From contig NZ_JAUOTN010000007.1 of the NCBI RefSeq assembly GCF_030546575.1, forward strand, positions 186,001-250,000: a stretch of 64,000 nt of DNA, written 5' to 3'. Positions 29,398 through 38,756 of the stretch are shown here, piece by piece (the stretch's first letter is position 1; each line of letters opens with the position of its first letter). The notes beneath the pieces were generated by a model. That model was given only the letters and a program-made list of their open reading frames with translations. It ran no database searches and was not told where the DNA came from. A program made the translations under genes and the position numbers. The DNA is from Pontibacter coccineus. Lineage in GTDB: Bacteria > Bacteroidota > Bacteroidia > Cytophagales > Hymenobacteraceae.

Positions 29398-32300
29398 TCA
29401 GTGCCTGGAGAGTTTTACCTTGTAAGACGTGCCTTGCCGGTCGGTGCAGTACAGCATGTAAATGCCCGAGTTCAGTTTTAGTGCGGTAAGGTCGAGCTCC
29501 AGTTTACGATCAGCAACGGTCACTGCGGAAGCCGACCGGTATACCTGCCTGCCTGCCATGTCATAGATGCTCAGTTGCTGAACTTCCGCCATACCTGGCG
29601 GCAACAGAAGTGTGAGTTCATCCCTGAAGGGGTTGGGGTAGGCACTGATCTCCTGCCGGAGCTGCCTGTCTGCTAAGCCGGCTACAGCCTGCGTCGAAGT
29701 GGCATTTATACCTGATGAGGTATAGGGCGAGAGCCTGCTGCCCGGTATAGGCCGTTCCAGCGTCCCGTTCGGCAGTTGCCAGCCCACGGCCAGGTGGTCG
29801 CCGCCACCGCCCTCCAGGTGCAACGCTTCTATGTAATACCGCTTGCCAGCCTCCAAGGTAATTTTAACCGACTGCTGACTTGATGCCTTTGTCCATTCGC
29901 GCTCGTAGGTCCAGCCGGGCACGGAGGCGATGCGCACTTTCTGAGCGGGATTTTCCGAAGTGCTCAGGTATAGCTCGGCCACATCGTCACCGGCGATCCA
30001 GAAGGTATACTGACCAGAGGCAGGAGCTGTCACGTAGCCCCTGATGCGGGAGCCGTAATTGGTGCCAACGTTGACAGGAGCTTCAAATATGCCAAGCTCT
30101 GTGACAGAAGTTGGGGTACTGTTGACAGGAACAGCGCTCACAGTGGAGCCGTACACATTTGCCCAGAAGTCGCGGGTGATCTTGCCGGACGCAGTAGGTG
30201 GCGTGCTGCCAAAAGGCGAGAGCCTGCTACCCGGTATAGGCCGCTCCAAGCTGCCGTTCGGCAGTTGCCAGCCCACGGCCAGGTGGTCGCCGCCGCCGCC
30301 CTCCAGGTGCAGGGCTTCGATGTAGTAGCGCCTGCCCGCCTCGAGCGTGATCTTAACGGATTGCTGGCTCGGATACTTGCTCCACTCCCGTTCGTTCGTC
30401 CAGCCGGGCACCGAAGCGATGCGCACTTTCTGAGTCGGATTATCGGTCGTGCTCAGCCACAGCTCCGCAAAGTCATCGGCCGCGATCCAGAAGGTATACT
30501 GTCCTGACGCCGGCGCTGTGATGTAACCGCGCACCCGCTGACCGTAGTTGGTGCCTACATGGGAAGGTGCCTCAAAACTGGTGAGCTCACTAACGCTGGT
30601 AGGTGTGCTGCTGACAGGTATAGCCGCTACACTGTTACCGTGCACATCCGCCCAAAACTCCCTGGTGATCTTACCGGATCCTGGCGTCGTGGTGCCGCCC
30701 GTGACGTTGACCGTGATTGGATTGGAGATGGACGTGTGTCCGCCACTGTCGGTGGCTCTGGCTGTAATGCTGTAGCTGCCAGTCGTGGTCGGCACCCAGG
30801 TATAGGTGAAAGGCTGGGTGCTCGAGCTGCCGATGACGGTGGTGCCGGCCAGGTATTCTACTTTCGTCCAGGTGCGGGCCAGGTCGGTGAAGGTGACTTT
30901 CAACTCCACATTGCTGCCGGCGGCGAAAGAGGAATTGTTGGCAGGCGAGGAAATAGCAACCGGTTTAGTAGTGGCAGTGCCGCAGTCTGGGTAGAGGTCC
31001 ACGAAAGTCGAAGCTGACAAGCCCGCTGGGTCTGTCACTTTCAGATTGATGCGGTAGAAGTAGGTTTCGCCGTCACAACCCACCGGCGTGATGGTGGCCG
31101 AAGTGGCCGGGTTGGTGTCGATAGCTCCGGGGTGGGTGTGCGTGTTGTGATGCAGAACCGTCTGCCATTCGTATTTGAGCTGCGTTGCTGCGTGCTCCTT
31201 ATCTGTTACATTGGCAGCCAGCTTGTACACGGTGTTCTGCGTCATCGGGTATTTTGTGCCGGCGGCCGGGCTGGTGATCTGCACCGTCGGAGGCGTGTTG
31301 TTCACCGAAATGGTTAGGTTGGCAGTCGTGCTTAGGCCTCCTGCATCGGTTACCTTCAGCACGACCTGATAAGAGGCAAGGCCGGTCGCGTTGAAGGTAT
31401 GGCTCGGATTCGCCTCGGTGGATACGGCCGTGCCGTCGCCGAAATTCCACTCGTATTTGAGTGCCTGTCCCTCCGGATCGGAAGAGCCGCTGCTACTGAA
31501 CCGGATGGTGAGTGGGCTGGGGCCAAAAAGCTTATCGGCCGAAGCAGTAGCTTTTGGAGGCTGGTTGGTGCCGGCGCCGTAGCTGATCTTACGGAGCTGA
31601 GCGGCATAGTTGATGTAGTAAAGGCCTCCTGAAACAGGGTTGGTGGCAATGGCTACGACTGCAGCGCCGTTATCGACGAAGTTGCTGATCGATTTAGGGT
31701 TATCAGACGCATCGAACGTGGAGGTTTTGATCCAGCCACCCACATAATCGCCAAAGAAATACGTGTTCTTGTACTGCGCCGGAAAGTCGTTGCCAGTATA
31801 CCACACGCCGCCCGTCACGGAGCCGCCCCCGAATTGCGGACCAGAAACCGGAGAACCAGCAGCGCCGATGTTCACCACAGTAGCATCCTCTCCGTTGAAA
31901 GTGCCGGTACGGGATCCGCCTCCTTTCTGCACATGCAGCCAGTCGAAGGCAGGGCGGGCGTGCACAAACAGCCTGAAGGTAGAGGCAGGTATAGCCACGT
32001 TCCAATTGCAGGGGTTACCAAAATAAGGCTGCGTCGTGCGTCTCGTCTGCAGGATGAGTTCGCGGTACAGGAAATACTGCTGCGTGCAGCCGCCCTGTCC
32101 GTAGAGCGGATTTTGTGCTGTCTGGGTGTTGTAAACCAGCCGGTGGAAGTGCCATTCCTGTTGCTCCAGCCCCTCGTAGATGGGCCAGCCAAAGTTCATA
32201 CCCGGCTTGGGCGCCACGTTTATTTCCTCATAGTTATACCAACCCACATCGCCAATGTAGAGCGTGCCGGGGTTGCCGGCGCCCCCAGATCCCGGTTTTA

Positions 32301-33192
32301 TGGTAAACCGGAAAGGGTTACGGAATCCCAGCGCCCATACCCTGGAGGCAGGGGCCCGCGGATCGGCGGAATTGTAGAAGGGGTTAGAGGATAGTCCGTT
32401 GCCGGTGGCCGGATCCACACGCAGAATTTTACCGTTGAGCGAGTTGACCTGCTGCGCCCGGTAGGCACCGATGTTGTCTTTTTCTGTGATGATGCCGTCC
32501 CGGATCGCCTGCGGTACATAGGTATCGTTCGGGTTGGCCGGGTCGTAGCCCGTGTCCACGTATCCGGCTGAACCCGCATCGCCTGTGGAGATCAGCAAGG
32601 AGCCGTCCTCCCCGAAGATCAGGGAGCCCACTCCATGGCCCATGTAGAGGATGGGTATACCTTTGGAGATCGATTCCCCGATCAGGATTTTGCGGGTGCT
32701 CAGGTCTGTGGTTTTGCGGTTATCAGTTGAGCGGGCGGTATAGCGGGTCAGGCGGCCGATGGTGGCGCTGTTATAGTCATTGGCAGCTGCACTGTAGCTG
32801 CCGGTGCCGTAGTAGAGCAGGTGGTGCCGGTCCACTACATATAGCAGGTAGAAGTAGCCATTGGATTCGAAATTGGGGTCCAGGGCAAAGCCGAGCAGGC
32901 CATGGTCCACCCAGTTGCCTACTTCTTCGCTGATGTCGATCAGCGGCACAGGAAGTTTCTGCCCGTTCTCCACGATCCATACCTTGCCGCCTTTTTCCCA
33001 GACGTAAATCCGGTTCCCGTCTTTCGAGAAGGTGAGGCCTACCGCAGCATCCCAGTTGCCGCCGATCTGCACATTGGTAAACCCGGAAGGTTGCGCGTAA
33101 AGTCCTGTAGAGGCGGTTGTAAGGAGGATCAGGTATAAAAAGATGTTAAGAAACCAGGAATTGCGACGTTTGTTGGTGTAAGTATTGCGCAT
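29398..33192 (-). CDS. Large secreted glucose/sorbosone dehydrogenase-type protein with PKD, PA14 and T9SS domains
   Basis: With the ATG at 33192 the precursor has 1264 residues (an ATG 18 codons upstream is possible). The signal region is LNIFLYLILLTTASTGLYAQ. The first 550 residues form a beta-propeller of the PQQ-dependent GSDH type (GLLGFALDPNFESNGYFYLL, LNGKILRVDPATGNG, WALGFRNPFRFTI). Next come a PKD domain (YEWNFGDGTAV), Ig-like domains (VAISSPANNSSFAAG), and two nearly identical PA14-type domains (each from GKITR to SRLSPF/Y). A C-terminal sorting domain ends it (YPNPFRDELTLLLPP). It is probably secreted by type IX and binds or oxidises sugars. The PQQ requirement is inferred by family. 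It is a single-gene unit with its own terminator. Confidence 0.93.
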   Translation of the reverse strand: MRNTYTNKRRNSWFLNIFLYLILLTTASTGLYAQPSGFTNVQIGGNWDAAVGLTFSKDGNRIYVWEKGGKVWIVENGQKLPVPLIDISEEVGNWVDHGLLGFALDPNFESNGYFYLLYVVDRHHLLYYGTGSYSAAANDYNSATIGRLTRYTARSTDNRKTTDLSTRKILIGESISKGIPILYMGHGVGSLIFGEDGSLLISTGDAGSAGYVDTGYDPANPNDTYVPQAIRDGIITEKDNIGAYRAQQVNSLNGKILRVDPATGNGLSSNPFYNSADPRAPASRVWALGFRNPFRFTIKPGSGGAGNPGTLYIGDVGWYNYEEINVAPKPGMNFGWPIYEGLEQQEWHFHRLVYNTQTAQNPLYGQGGCTQQYFLYRELILQTRRTTQPYFGNPCNWNVAIPASTFRLFVHARPAFDWLHVQKGGGSRTGTFNGEDATVVNIGAAGSPVSGPQFGGGSVTGGVWYTGNDFPAQYKNTYFFGDYVGGWIKTSTFDASDNPKSISNFVDNGAAVVAIATNPVSGGLYYINYAAQLRKISYGAGTNQPPKATASADKLFGPSPLTIRFSSSGSSDPEGQALKYEWNFGDGTAVSTEANPSHTFNATGLASYQVVLKVTDAGGLSTTANLTISVNNTPPTVQITSPAAGTKYPMTQNTVYKLAANVTDKEHAATQLKYEWQTVLHHNTHTHPGAIDTNPATSATITPVGCDGETYFYRINLKVTDPAGLSASTFVDLYPDCGTATTKPVAISSPANNSSFAAGSNVELKVTFTDLARTWTKVEYLAGTTVIGSSSTQPFTYTWVPTTTGSYSITARATDSGGHTSISNPITVNVTGGTTTPGSGKITREFWADVHGNSVAAIPVSSTPTSVSELTSFEAPSHVGTNYGQRVRGYITAPASGQYTFWIAADDFAELWLSTTDNPTQKVRIASVPGWTNEREWSKYPSQQSVKITLEAGRRYYIEALHLEGGGGDHLAVGWQLPNGSLERPIPGSRLSPFGSTPPTASGKITRDFWANVYGSTVSAVPVNSTPTSVTELGIFEAPVNVGTNYGSRIRGYVTAPASGQYTFWIAGDDVAELYLSTSENPAQKVRIASVPGWTYEREWTKASSQQSVKITLEAGKRYYIEALHLEGGGGDHLAVGWQLPNGTLERPIPGSRLSPYTSSGINATSTQAVAGLADRQLRQEISAYPNPFRDELTLLLPPGMAEVQQLSIYDMAGRQVYRSASAVTVADRKLELDLTALKLNSGIYMLYCTDRQGTSYKVKLSRH
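29731..30680 (-). repeat. Tandem PA14-domain repeat, 489-bp period
   Basis: Two copies within the large secreted protein gene start at equivalent positions 29731 and 30220. They are highly similar in DNA, for example GAGCCTGCT and the AGTTGCCAGCCCACGGCCAG stretch. The unit is 163 codons. The second copy is the more C-terminal. Confidence 0.75.
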
Positions 33193-33246
33193 ACACACCG
33201 GAGCACAGCTTCTGCGAAAGCTGCTGAGTTTGTACTTTTCAAGCAT

Positions 33247-33589
33247 AGGGAAGAGTTTAAGCTAATGTAAGAGGAGGGCAGACATGAGCAAACGCTGTTC
33301 GTGCGGCCAGGCAGAACAGAATCGCCTTACTATACCTGACTTCAGTGTCAGGAGTGGAGTTTGATAGCTAAGAAACTACTTTGTAGAGTTCCGAATCACC
33401 ATTTTGGAGTCATTCCTAATTTTAGCTATTTGTTCTAATAGTTTAAGTTACTATTTAAATAACACCAATATTTACGATGTTATAGGGCGATAGTTTCGGC
33501 GGTAGCTGCTTCTCCGGCAGTTAATTTAAGCTGGTCTGGCTGACAGAGAAGCACGGTGAATGGAGTGCGTTGATTACGAGGGATATAGC
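33247..33589. other. Intergenic region, no gene seen
   Basis: The region lies between the large secreted gene and the qNOR terminator. It contains one CTATACCT octamer near 33332 and an AT-rich part (33420-33480) likely to hold the promoter of the leftward gene. Nothing else was found. Confidence 0.35.
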
Positions 33590-33628
33590 AAAAAAGCAAG
33601 CCCTTCGCCAAAGGCAGAAGGGCTTGCT
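33590..33628 (-). terminator. Terminator of the NO reductase unit
   Basis: Stem GCAAGCCCTTC / GAAGGGCTTGC. On the minus strand it is followed by TTTTTT. It lies about 60 bases past the qNOR stop codon. Confidence 0.8.
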
Positions 33629-33684
33629 GGGAAAGGGTTTAGGTATAATGTTCGGGTGCTCGGGGCGCTCTTCTTAGGTATAGC

Positions 33685-35985
33685 TTAAGCACGCGTTTGT
33701 TTTGCCGGAGCTTCTTCTTCAATTAATGGTGACACGTCCTCGTCCTCTTCCAAAGACCAGCCGGTTTTGAGGCCGATGATGAACCAGGCCAGGGCCAGCA
33801 CACCACCCGCGAAGATCGTGTCACCGATCACACGCAGCCAGCGCAGGACGTTCATCGTGTCCGTCTGCATGAACTCCATAGAGCGAGCATACCACAGGCC
33901 GTACTCCACACTCGCCCAGGTCTGCATCAGACCGATTGGCAGCACGCTGATGAGCACCATCAGGATCAGGCCGATGTTGATGGACCAGAAGGCAAAGCTG
34001 ATCACCCCGTCTTTCCAGCGGCGGCGGGCAGACAGGCCTTTGAGCACGAACAGCATCAGGCCGATACCCAGCATGCCGTATACCCCGAACAGGGCGGTGT
34101 GGGCGTGCACCGGTGTGGTGTTCAGACCCTGCATGTAGTAGAGGGCGATCGGCGGGTTGATTACGAAACCGAATACACCGGCACCTATCAGGTTCCAGAA
34201 AGCCACCGCTACGAAGGAGTAGATCGGCCACTTGTAAGCTTTGATCCAGAGCGTTAGCTTGCTGATCTGCAGGTTGTGGTAGGCTTCGAAACCGATGAGC
34301 ACCAGAGGCACCACTTCGAGCGCACTGAAGGTTGCACCCAGGGCCATGACAGCAGTCGGCGTACCACTGAAGTAGAGGTGGTGGAAGGTGCCAATGATAC
34401 CGCCGAAAAGGAAGATAATCGTCGAGAACAGTACTGTTGCTGTCGCCATTTTGGTATCGAGCAAGCCCATGCGTACGAACAGGAAAGCGATCACCACCGT
34501 AGCAAACACTTCAAAGAAGCCTTCTACCCACAGGTGCACCACCCACCAGCGCCAGTACTCGGCAATGGCCAGGTTGGTATGCTGTCCCCACATCAGGCCG
34601 GAAGCGTAGAAAATGGCGATGGCAGCCGAGGAGATCAAGAACATGCCCAGCAGGTGACGTCCTTCCACATCATTTTTGAAGGCAGGCAAGATGGCACGTA
34701 CCATCAGACCCAGCCACAGGAACAAGCCCACCAGCAGGAAGATCTGCCAGAAGCGGCCCAGGTCCACGTATTCATAGCCCTGGTGACCGAACCAGAAGTT
34801 CTCAGTATAGCCCAGCTTCTGCATGATGCCGTACCACTGACCAGCCAGCGAGCCGGCCACGATGATGAGCAGGCAGACGAATAGGAAGTTCACACCCAGT
34901 TTCTGGAATTTCGGCTCGTGGCCCGACACGGCTGGTGCTATATACAGACCCGTCGCCAGCCAGGAAGTAGCGATCCAGAAAATGGCCAGCTGCACGTGCC
35001 AGGTACGGGTGATGGAGTAGGGGAGGTACTCGGCCAGCGGGAAGCCGTACAATGCTTGCCCTTCCACACCGTAGTGTGCCGAAACAACCCCGAGTGTCAC
35101 CTGCACCAGAATCAGGGCGGTCACGATCCAGAAGTACTTCAAAGTCGCCTTCATAGAAGGCGTGGCTGTAAGACCTAACAGAGGATCTTGCTTCGGTAGT
35201 TTGGAGTGGTCGATCTCCTCCTCACGGTTAGAGGCATAATAGTAAGCCAGCATACCTACACCCGCAATCAGGATGATCACCGAGAAACCGGTCCAGATGA
35301 TGAGGTCGGAGCTTGGCTCGTTGGCTACCAGTTTCTCGGCAGGCCAGTTGTTGGTATAGGTGATCTTTTTGCCCGGACGCTCGGTTACGCAGGCCCAGGA
35401 GGTCCAGAAGAAGAACGTATTCAGTTTCTCCATGCGCACCGGGTCTTCCACGGTATTGTCCTTCATGGCGTAGGCGTCGCGGTGTTTGGCGAGCGCCGGG
35501 TCGTTCATGAACAGGCCGGTGTAGTGCTTGCCCACTTCTGCAATCGCCTCGGCACGCAGGTCCGACACAGTCAGTATACCTGTCTCAGGGTCATAGGTGT
35601 TAGCACGAATCTGCTTCTGCAGACGAGCCTCCAGCATGGCCTTTGTCTCTTCGTCCAGTTCTTCATACAGCACGCCTTTTTCCTGCTGTGCCCAGTAGTC
35701 CAGGAAGTACATGGCCTCCTTGTGCAGCCAGTCGGCACTCCAGTCAGGTGCTATGTAGGCGCCGTGTCCCCAAACTGAGCCCAACTGCTGTCCGCCCGTG
35801 GACTGCCATACGTTCTGCCCGTCCTTGATATCATCTCCTGTGAACAGGACTTTTCCGGATGTGGTGACCACCTGGACAGGTATAGGTGGTGCCTCTCTGT
35901 AAATCTCGATACCGTAGTATCCGAGAACGGCGAAGGAGCCGACTATCACGGCAATGAACCCCAGCCATAGGTTTCTGTATTTCAT
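33685..35985 (-). CDS. norZ: Quinol-dependent nitric oxide reductase (qNOR)
   Basis: This 766-residue protein reduces two NO to N2O at the cytoplasmic membrane using quinol. The N-terminal extension (about 1-230) fuses a NorC-like periplasmic domain without the CxxCH heme site, which marks the quinol type. The NorB-like part has heme and non-heme iron ligands in TRTWHVQLAIFW (helix II), VVHLWVEGFFEVFAT (with the FeB-side glutamates), FHHLYFSG and VHAHTALFGVYG. About fourteen membrane helices are expected. It is last in a leftward unit behind an outer-membrane protein and a small exported protein. The unit begins beside a TGAC-N4-GTCA palindrome, which fits NO-responsive control. Confidence 0.95.
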   Translation of the reverse strand: MKYRNLWLGFIAVIVGSFAVLGYYGIEIYREAPPIPVQVVTTSGKVLFTGDDIKDGQNVWQSTGGQQLGSVWGHGAYIAPDWSADWLHKEAMYFLDYWAQQEKGVLYEELDEETKAMLEARLQKQIRANTYDPETGILTVSDLRAEAIAEVGKHYTGLFMNDPALAKHRDAYAMKDNTVEDPVRMEKLNTFFFWTSWACVTERPGKKITYTNNWPAEKLVANEPSSDLIIWTGFSVIILIAGVGMLAYYYASNREEEIDHSKLPKQDPLLGLTATPSMKATLKYFWIVTALILVQVTLGVVSAHYGVEGQALYGFPLAEYLPYSITRTWHVQLAIFWIATSWLATGLYIAPAVSGHEPKFQKLGVNFLFVCLLIIVAGSLAGQWYGIMQKLGYTENFWFGHQGYEYVDLGRFWQIFLLVGLFLWLGLMVRAILPAFKNDVEGRHLLGMFLISSAAIAIFYASGLMWGQHTNLAIAEYWRWWVVHLWVEGFFEVFATVVIAFLFVRMGLLDTKMATATVLFSTIIFLFGGIIGTFHHLYFSGTPTAVMALGATFSALEVVPLVLIGFEAYHNLQISKLTLWIKAYKWPIYSFVAVAFWNLIGAGVFGFVINPPIALYYMQGLNTTPVHAHTALFGVYGMLGIGLMLFVLKGLSARRRWKDGVISFAFWSINIGLILMVLISVLPIGLMQTWASVEYGLWYARSMEFMQTDTMNVLRWLRVIGDTIFAGGVLALAWFIIGLKTGWSLEEDEDVSPLIEEEAPAKQTRA

Positions 35986-36058
35986 AAAGGGTAAAAATTT
36001 GAGTGGTTTATATTGAATTAGATTTGAGATTTAAAGCCGGGATTCCTGCCAAGGTCTT

Positions 36059-36958
36059 CTAGAACATGTAGGTAAGGTTTACCATGCTGCGTCGGTTGCC
36101 TTCGGTGTGGTGGTGCGCCTCGGTGCTGCTGACAGGCAACTGCAGCGTGCCGCCCACCGCAATGTTTTTCACATACACGCTCAGGCCCAGGTTGGTGAAG
36201 AAAGAGTCGCCACCTTTCTGTAGGTTGGGAGCACCTTCAATCTGGTCACCATCGGCATGCTCGTAGTACACGCCTGCGCTCGGTAGCAGGGAGATGCCCT
36301 TCACATTTTGCCAGTAAAACAGGTTAGAGGCAGCGCTGACGCGGTTTCCGAAACGATAGCCGCTGCTGTTCTCGGTATTGAAGCGGTAGGTAGCGTCGTT
36401 ACTCAGGCCCAGTTGTTTGTAGCGGATGGTGTACATGCCATTCACCAGGTAATCAGTGGTACCGGTACCGGGCTGCAAGTTGGGGGTCAACTGCTCGCCG
36501 TGCTCCTGGTTGCGGTAGGCACCTGTGGCGAGTTTCACACCACCACCCACCTGCAGCGTGTGCTTCAGGTTGCGGTCGATTCTGTCGCCGGTGTTGATCA
36601 GCGAGTAGTTGGCCATCAGGGTCACATCCCCAAAACCTCTACTGGTAATAGTGTGGTGTCCGCCTGTCTGCTCATTGAGCATGTAAGGCACAAAGGCAAA
36701 AACCTGCACATTTTTGGCCGGCACGAAGCGGCCCCACAGCTCGGCGGTGGCAAAGTGCTCCTTTGTCACCTGCACGTGGGCACCGTGCGTGGCGGTAGTG
36801 GTATAGGAGCGCGTGGTATAGCGCAGACCCACAAAGTTTTTATGGAATTGGGGCAGAATGCCCATGTAGCTGCCGCCCATGGTGCAGCCTTTGTCGCAGG
36901 CCTGGCTGCTGACGTTGATCGATAAAAGGGCAATGACAAGTAAGAATATCTTTTTCAT
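36059..36958 (-). CDS. Outer-membrane beta-barrel protein linked to NO reductase
   Basis: This 299-residue protein has a signal peptide (MKKIFLLVIALLSINVSSQA) directly followed by CDKGCTMGGSY. Alternating hydrophobic strands then end in an aromatic C-terminus (VNLTYMF), as in outer-membrane barrels. It is likely a transporter-like or porin-like protein of denitrifying Bacteroidota. Two cysteines close to the mature N-terminus could bind copper or form a disulfide. It is between the small exported protein and qNOR in one leftward unit with short gaps (63 and 73 bases), so a role in nitrogen-oxide or metal handling is likely but unproven. Confidence 0.75.
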   Translation of the reverse strand: MKKIFLLVIALLSINVSSQACDKGCTMGGSYMGILPQFHKNFVGLRYTTRSYTTTATHGAHVQVTKEHFATAELWGRFVPAKNVQVFAFVPYMLNEQTGGHHTITSRGFGDVTLMANYSLINTGDRIDRNLKHTLQVGGGVKLATGAYRNQEHGEQLTPNLQPGTGTTDYLVNGMYTIRYKQLGLSNDATYRFNTENSSGYRFGNRVSAASNLFYWQNVKGISLLPSAGVYYEHADGDQIEGAPNLQKGGDSFFTNLGLSVYVKNIAVGGTLQLPVSSTEAHHHTEGNRRSMVNLTYMF

Positions 36959-37021
36959 GACTTAGTTCTCTTGAAATTTTAAATAGAAAGGGTGACACCG
37001 AAGAGGCACCGGGGTGAGGAA

Positions 37022-37396
37022 CTAAGCGAGGAAGCTTGGGGGATGAAAGATGGAGAAATCCGGTGAGGCATAAACCCTGGCCAGGTATAGGCAGCGTTCA
37101 TTGTCCTCTTCCAGCGGTATAGCTGGTGCCAATGGAAGCAGTGTTGTACCGAAGGCGATCATATCGATCGTGCGCTGCTGCTGGCGTGGCGCCTCCTTTT
37201 TACGCTCCGAGTCTTTTTGGAGCTCCTTGCGGAGGTGGCATTTGCCCTGGCAGTCAGAACCAGGTAAGAACCTGTTCTCGCACAGTTCGCTGGCGATGTA
37301 TGCTTTGTTAAGTTGATATACCATCAGGATACCCTGCTTGCTCAAGGGCTGCACCAGCACACACAGCACACACATTATGACAGCAAGCCGTTTCAT
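37022..37396 (-). CDS. Small exported cysteine-containing protein
   Basis: From the ATG at 37396 the protein has 124 residues (MKRLAVIMCVLCVLVQPL); a longer start at 37432 exists but gives a poor signal peptide. After the signal there is a short domain with C in SELCENRF, SDCQGKCHLRKEL, and then a charged region (KDSERKKEAPRQQQR) and a hydrophobic stretch (AFGTTLLPLAPAIP). The C-x-x-x-C pattern suggests metal or redox chemistry in the periplasm. I do not recognise the family by name. It is the first gene of the leftward unit ending with qNOR and is divergent from the cupin gene, with a Crp/Fnr-type site between. Confidence 0.65.
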   Translation of the reverse strand: MKRLAVIMCVLCVLVQPLSKQGILMVYQLNKAYIASELCENRFLPGSDCQGKCHLRKELQKDSERKKEAPRQQQRTIDMIAFGTTLLPLAPAIPLEEDNERCLYLARVYASPDFSIFHPPSFLA

Positions 37397-37460
37397 GGCA
37401 TCTTCTATTGGGTTGTTTTTGAACTGCTGCAAAGGTCATACAGGGACGTAAGGAGAAAAA

Positions 37461-37472
37461 TGACCTATGTCA
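37461..37472. promoter_or_regulatory. Crp/Fnr-type palindrome between the qNOR unit and the cupin gene
   Basis: TGAC-CTAT-GTCA, followed at 37483-37494 by a second dyad AGAC-AAAG-GTCT. The same pair recurs before the first nos cluster. The form suits NnrR/DNR-like or Fnr-like regulators. It could serve both divergent units. Confidence 0.6.
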
Positions 37473-37517
37473 TTAATAAAAGAGACAAAGGTCTTCTATA
37501 GAATTCCAAGCCCGCGA

Positions 37518-37525
37518 TACCTTTG
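37518..37525 (+). promoter_or_regulatory. -7 box TACCTTTG of the cupin promoter
   Basis: It matches the Bacteroidota TAnnTTTG box, 45 bases downstream of the palindrome and about 60 bases before the cupin ATG. Spacing and flanking sequence match the nos promoter at 38103. Confidence 0.6.
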
Positions 37526-37585
37526 TGCAGGGTTAAGGCTACTGAAAGCGGCTATACCTGAACCACTCTTATATAATATGGAGAT

Positions 37586-37984
37586 ATGAAAGAAGCAGGC
37601 GAGGCATCTCAATCCGGTAGCTCCCAGGAGATAGCTTTACTCACTACGAATCTTACCACCCTGGCCCTTGAACTAAAGGGCGAGGAGAACTGGCAAAAAA
37701 TAGGGCGGGGGTCCAGGACGATCCTCAAGTCCGAAGCGTTGCGCATCCTGCTGAACGTGATGCAGGCAGGTTCCGAAATAAAGCCGCACCAGGCTCCGGG
37801 TCCCATCAGTGTACAGGTAATCGAAGGCCGCATCAGATTCAGCACCGATGAGGAGTCGGTGGAGCTTGCCAAAGGGCAGATGCTGACGCTGCAGCCACAT
37901 GTAAAGCATCGTGTGGAGGCACTGGAAGAGGCAACCTTCCTGCTGACCGTTTCGCCGCATCCTTCCAAAGCTGAAGCAACATGA
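37586..37984 (+). CDS. Cupin domain protein in the nitrogen-oxide regulon
   Basis: This 132-residue single cupin has a first motif with KPHQAPGPISVQVIEGRI (about 67-85) and a second with LQPHVKHRVEALEEA (about 106-120). It keeps two or three histidines that can bind a metal. No signal peptide is seen, so it is cytoplasmic. It has its own promoter, with the same palindrome and -7 box as the nos promoter 0.6 kb downstream, and so probably responds to the same signal. The role is unknown; cupins of this size often bind small ligands or act as NO/oxygen-linked metalloproteins. Confidence 0.8.
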   Translation: MKEAGEASQSGSSQEIALLTTNLTTLALELKGEENWQKIGRGSRTILKSEALRILLNVMQAGSEIKPHQAPGPISVQVIEGRIRFSTDEESVELAKGQMLTLQPHVKHRVEALEEATFLLTVSPHPSKAEAT

Positions 37985-38045
37985 TCTTCGGCCTAAAAGG
38001 ATTCAAAGCCCCACATGCATTTTTTAAATACTAAAACGCAAAAGA

Positions 38046-38057
38046 TGACAAAGGTCA
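38046..38057. promoter_or_regulatory. Crp/Fnr-type palindrome before the first nos cluster
   Basis: TGAC-AAAG-GTCA, followed by AGAT-AAAG-GTCT, matches the paired dyads at 37461-37494. It lies 46 bases before the -7 box. Confidence 0.65.
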
Positions 38058-38102
38058 CTATTAAAAGAGATAAAGGTCTTTTATTAAAGAGCACACCAGG
38101 AA

Positions 38103-38110
38103 TACCTTTG
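38103..38110 (+). promoter_or_regulatory. -7 box TACCTTTG of the first nos promoter
   Basis: A perfect TAnnTTTG match. Transcription should start near 38117, giving a leader of about 130 bases to the cytochrome ATG at 38245. Confidence 0.65.
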
Positions 38111-38244
38111 TATTGTAAATGAAAGCCAAACAGTACCCAGTAAAGAGGAGTTCAGCACTTGAAAAAAGCACCAAAAACAGGATCTGGCCCTCACAGTGCA
38201 AAACAGTAAAAACCATGAAATCCAAAAAACAAAAAACAACCATC

Positions 38245-38727
38245 ATGAGATCAATCAAATCCGCTGCTTTACTTTTCCTTGCTGCTCTGGTATTCTACAG
38301 CTGCTCTTCTGACAACACCGCCACTACTGAAACAACACAGGAGTCAGGTCTGGCCCATCAGGCACCAGCCGCCCCAGTAGAGGATGACGGAAAAGGTATA
38401 GGACCCATCACAACAGTTGAAGTAGGCGCAGAAGTAGACGAGGCACTGGCCGCTGAGGGTAAATCCATTTTCGAGGGCAAGTGTTCTGCCTGCCACCAGC
38501 TGTCTGACCAGAAGATTGTAGGCCCTGGCTTGCTGGGAGTTACAGAAAAACGCAAGCCGGAGTGGGTGATGAACATGATCATCAACCCCGAGGAGATGAC
38601 CAAGAAAGACCCTACCGCCAAGAAACTGCTGGCTGAGCACTTAACCCAAATGACCAACCAGAACATTAACGAGACAGATGCCAGAGCACTTCTGGAGTTC
38701 CTGCGTCAGAACGACAAAAATTCATAA
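38245..38727 (+). CDS. Lipoprotein c-type cytochrome of nos cluster 1
   Basis: I use the ATG at 38245 (160 residues), because a lipoprotein signal (MRSIKSAALLFLAALVFYSC) starts there; upstream in-frame ATGs lie in the leader. After an acidic linker, a single heme c site CSACH is followed by GPGLLGVTEKRKPEW and a distal methionine region (MTNQNI). It should be a monoheme class I cytochrome anchored on the periplasmic face, passing electrons to NosZ. It is the first gene of the cluster, 29 bases before nosZ. A paralogue opens cluster 2. Confidence 0.9.
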   Translation: MRSIKSAALLFLAALVFYSCSSDNTATTETTQESGLAHQAPAAPVEDDGKGIGPITTVEVGAEVDEALAAEGKSIFEGKCSACHQLSDQKIVGPGLLGVTEKRKPEWVMNMIINPEEMTKKDPTAKKLLAEHLTQMTNQNINETDARALLEFLRQNDKNS

Positions 38728-38756
38728 TTAAAAAAACAGCATAAACCATAACCACG

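Noticed and set aside
38119-38244. Earlier start for the first nos cytochrome
   Set aside because: It would begin about 2 bases after the predicted transcription start and put 42 polar residues before a perfect lipoprotein signal.
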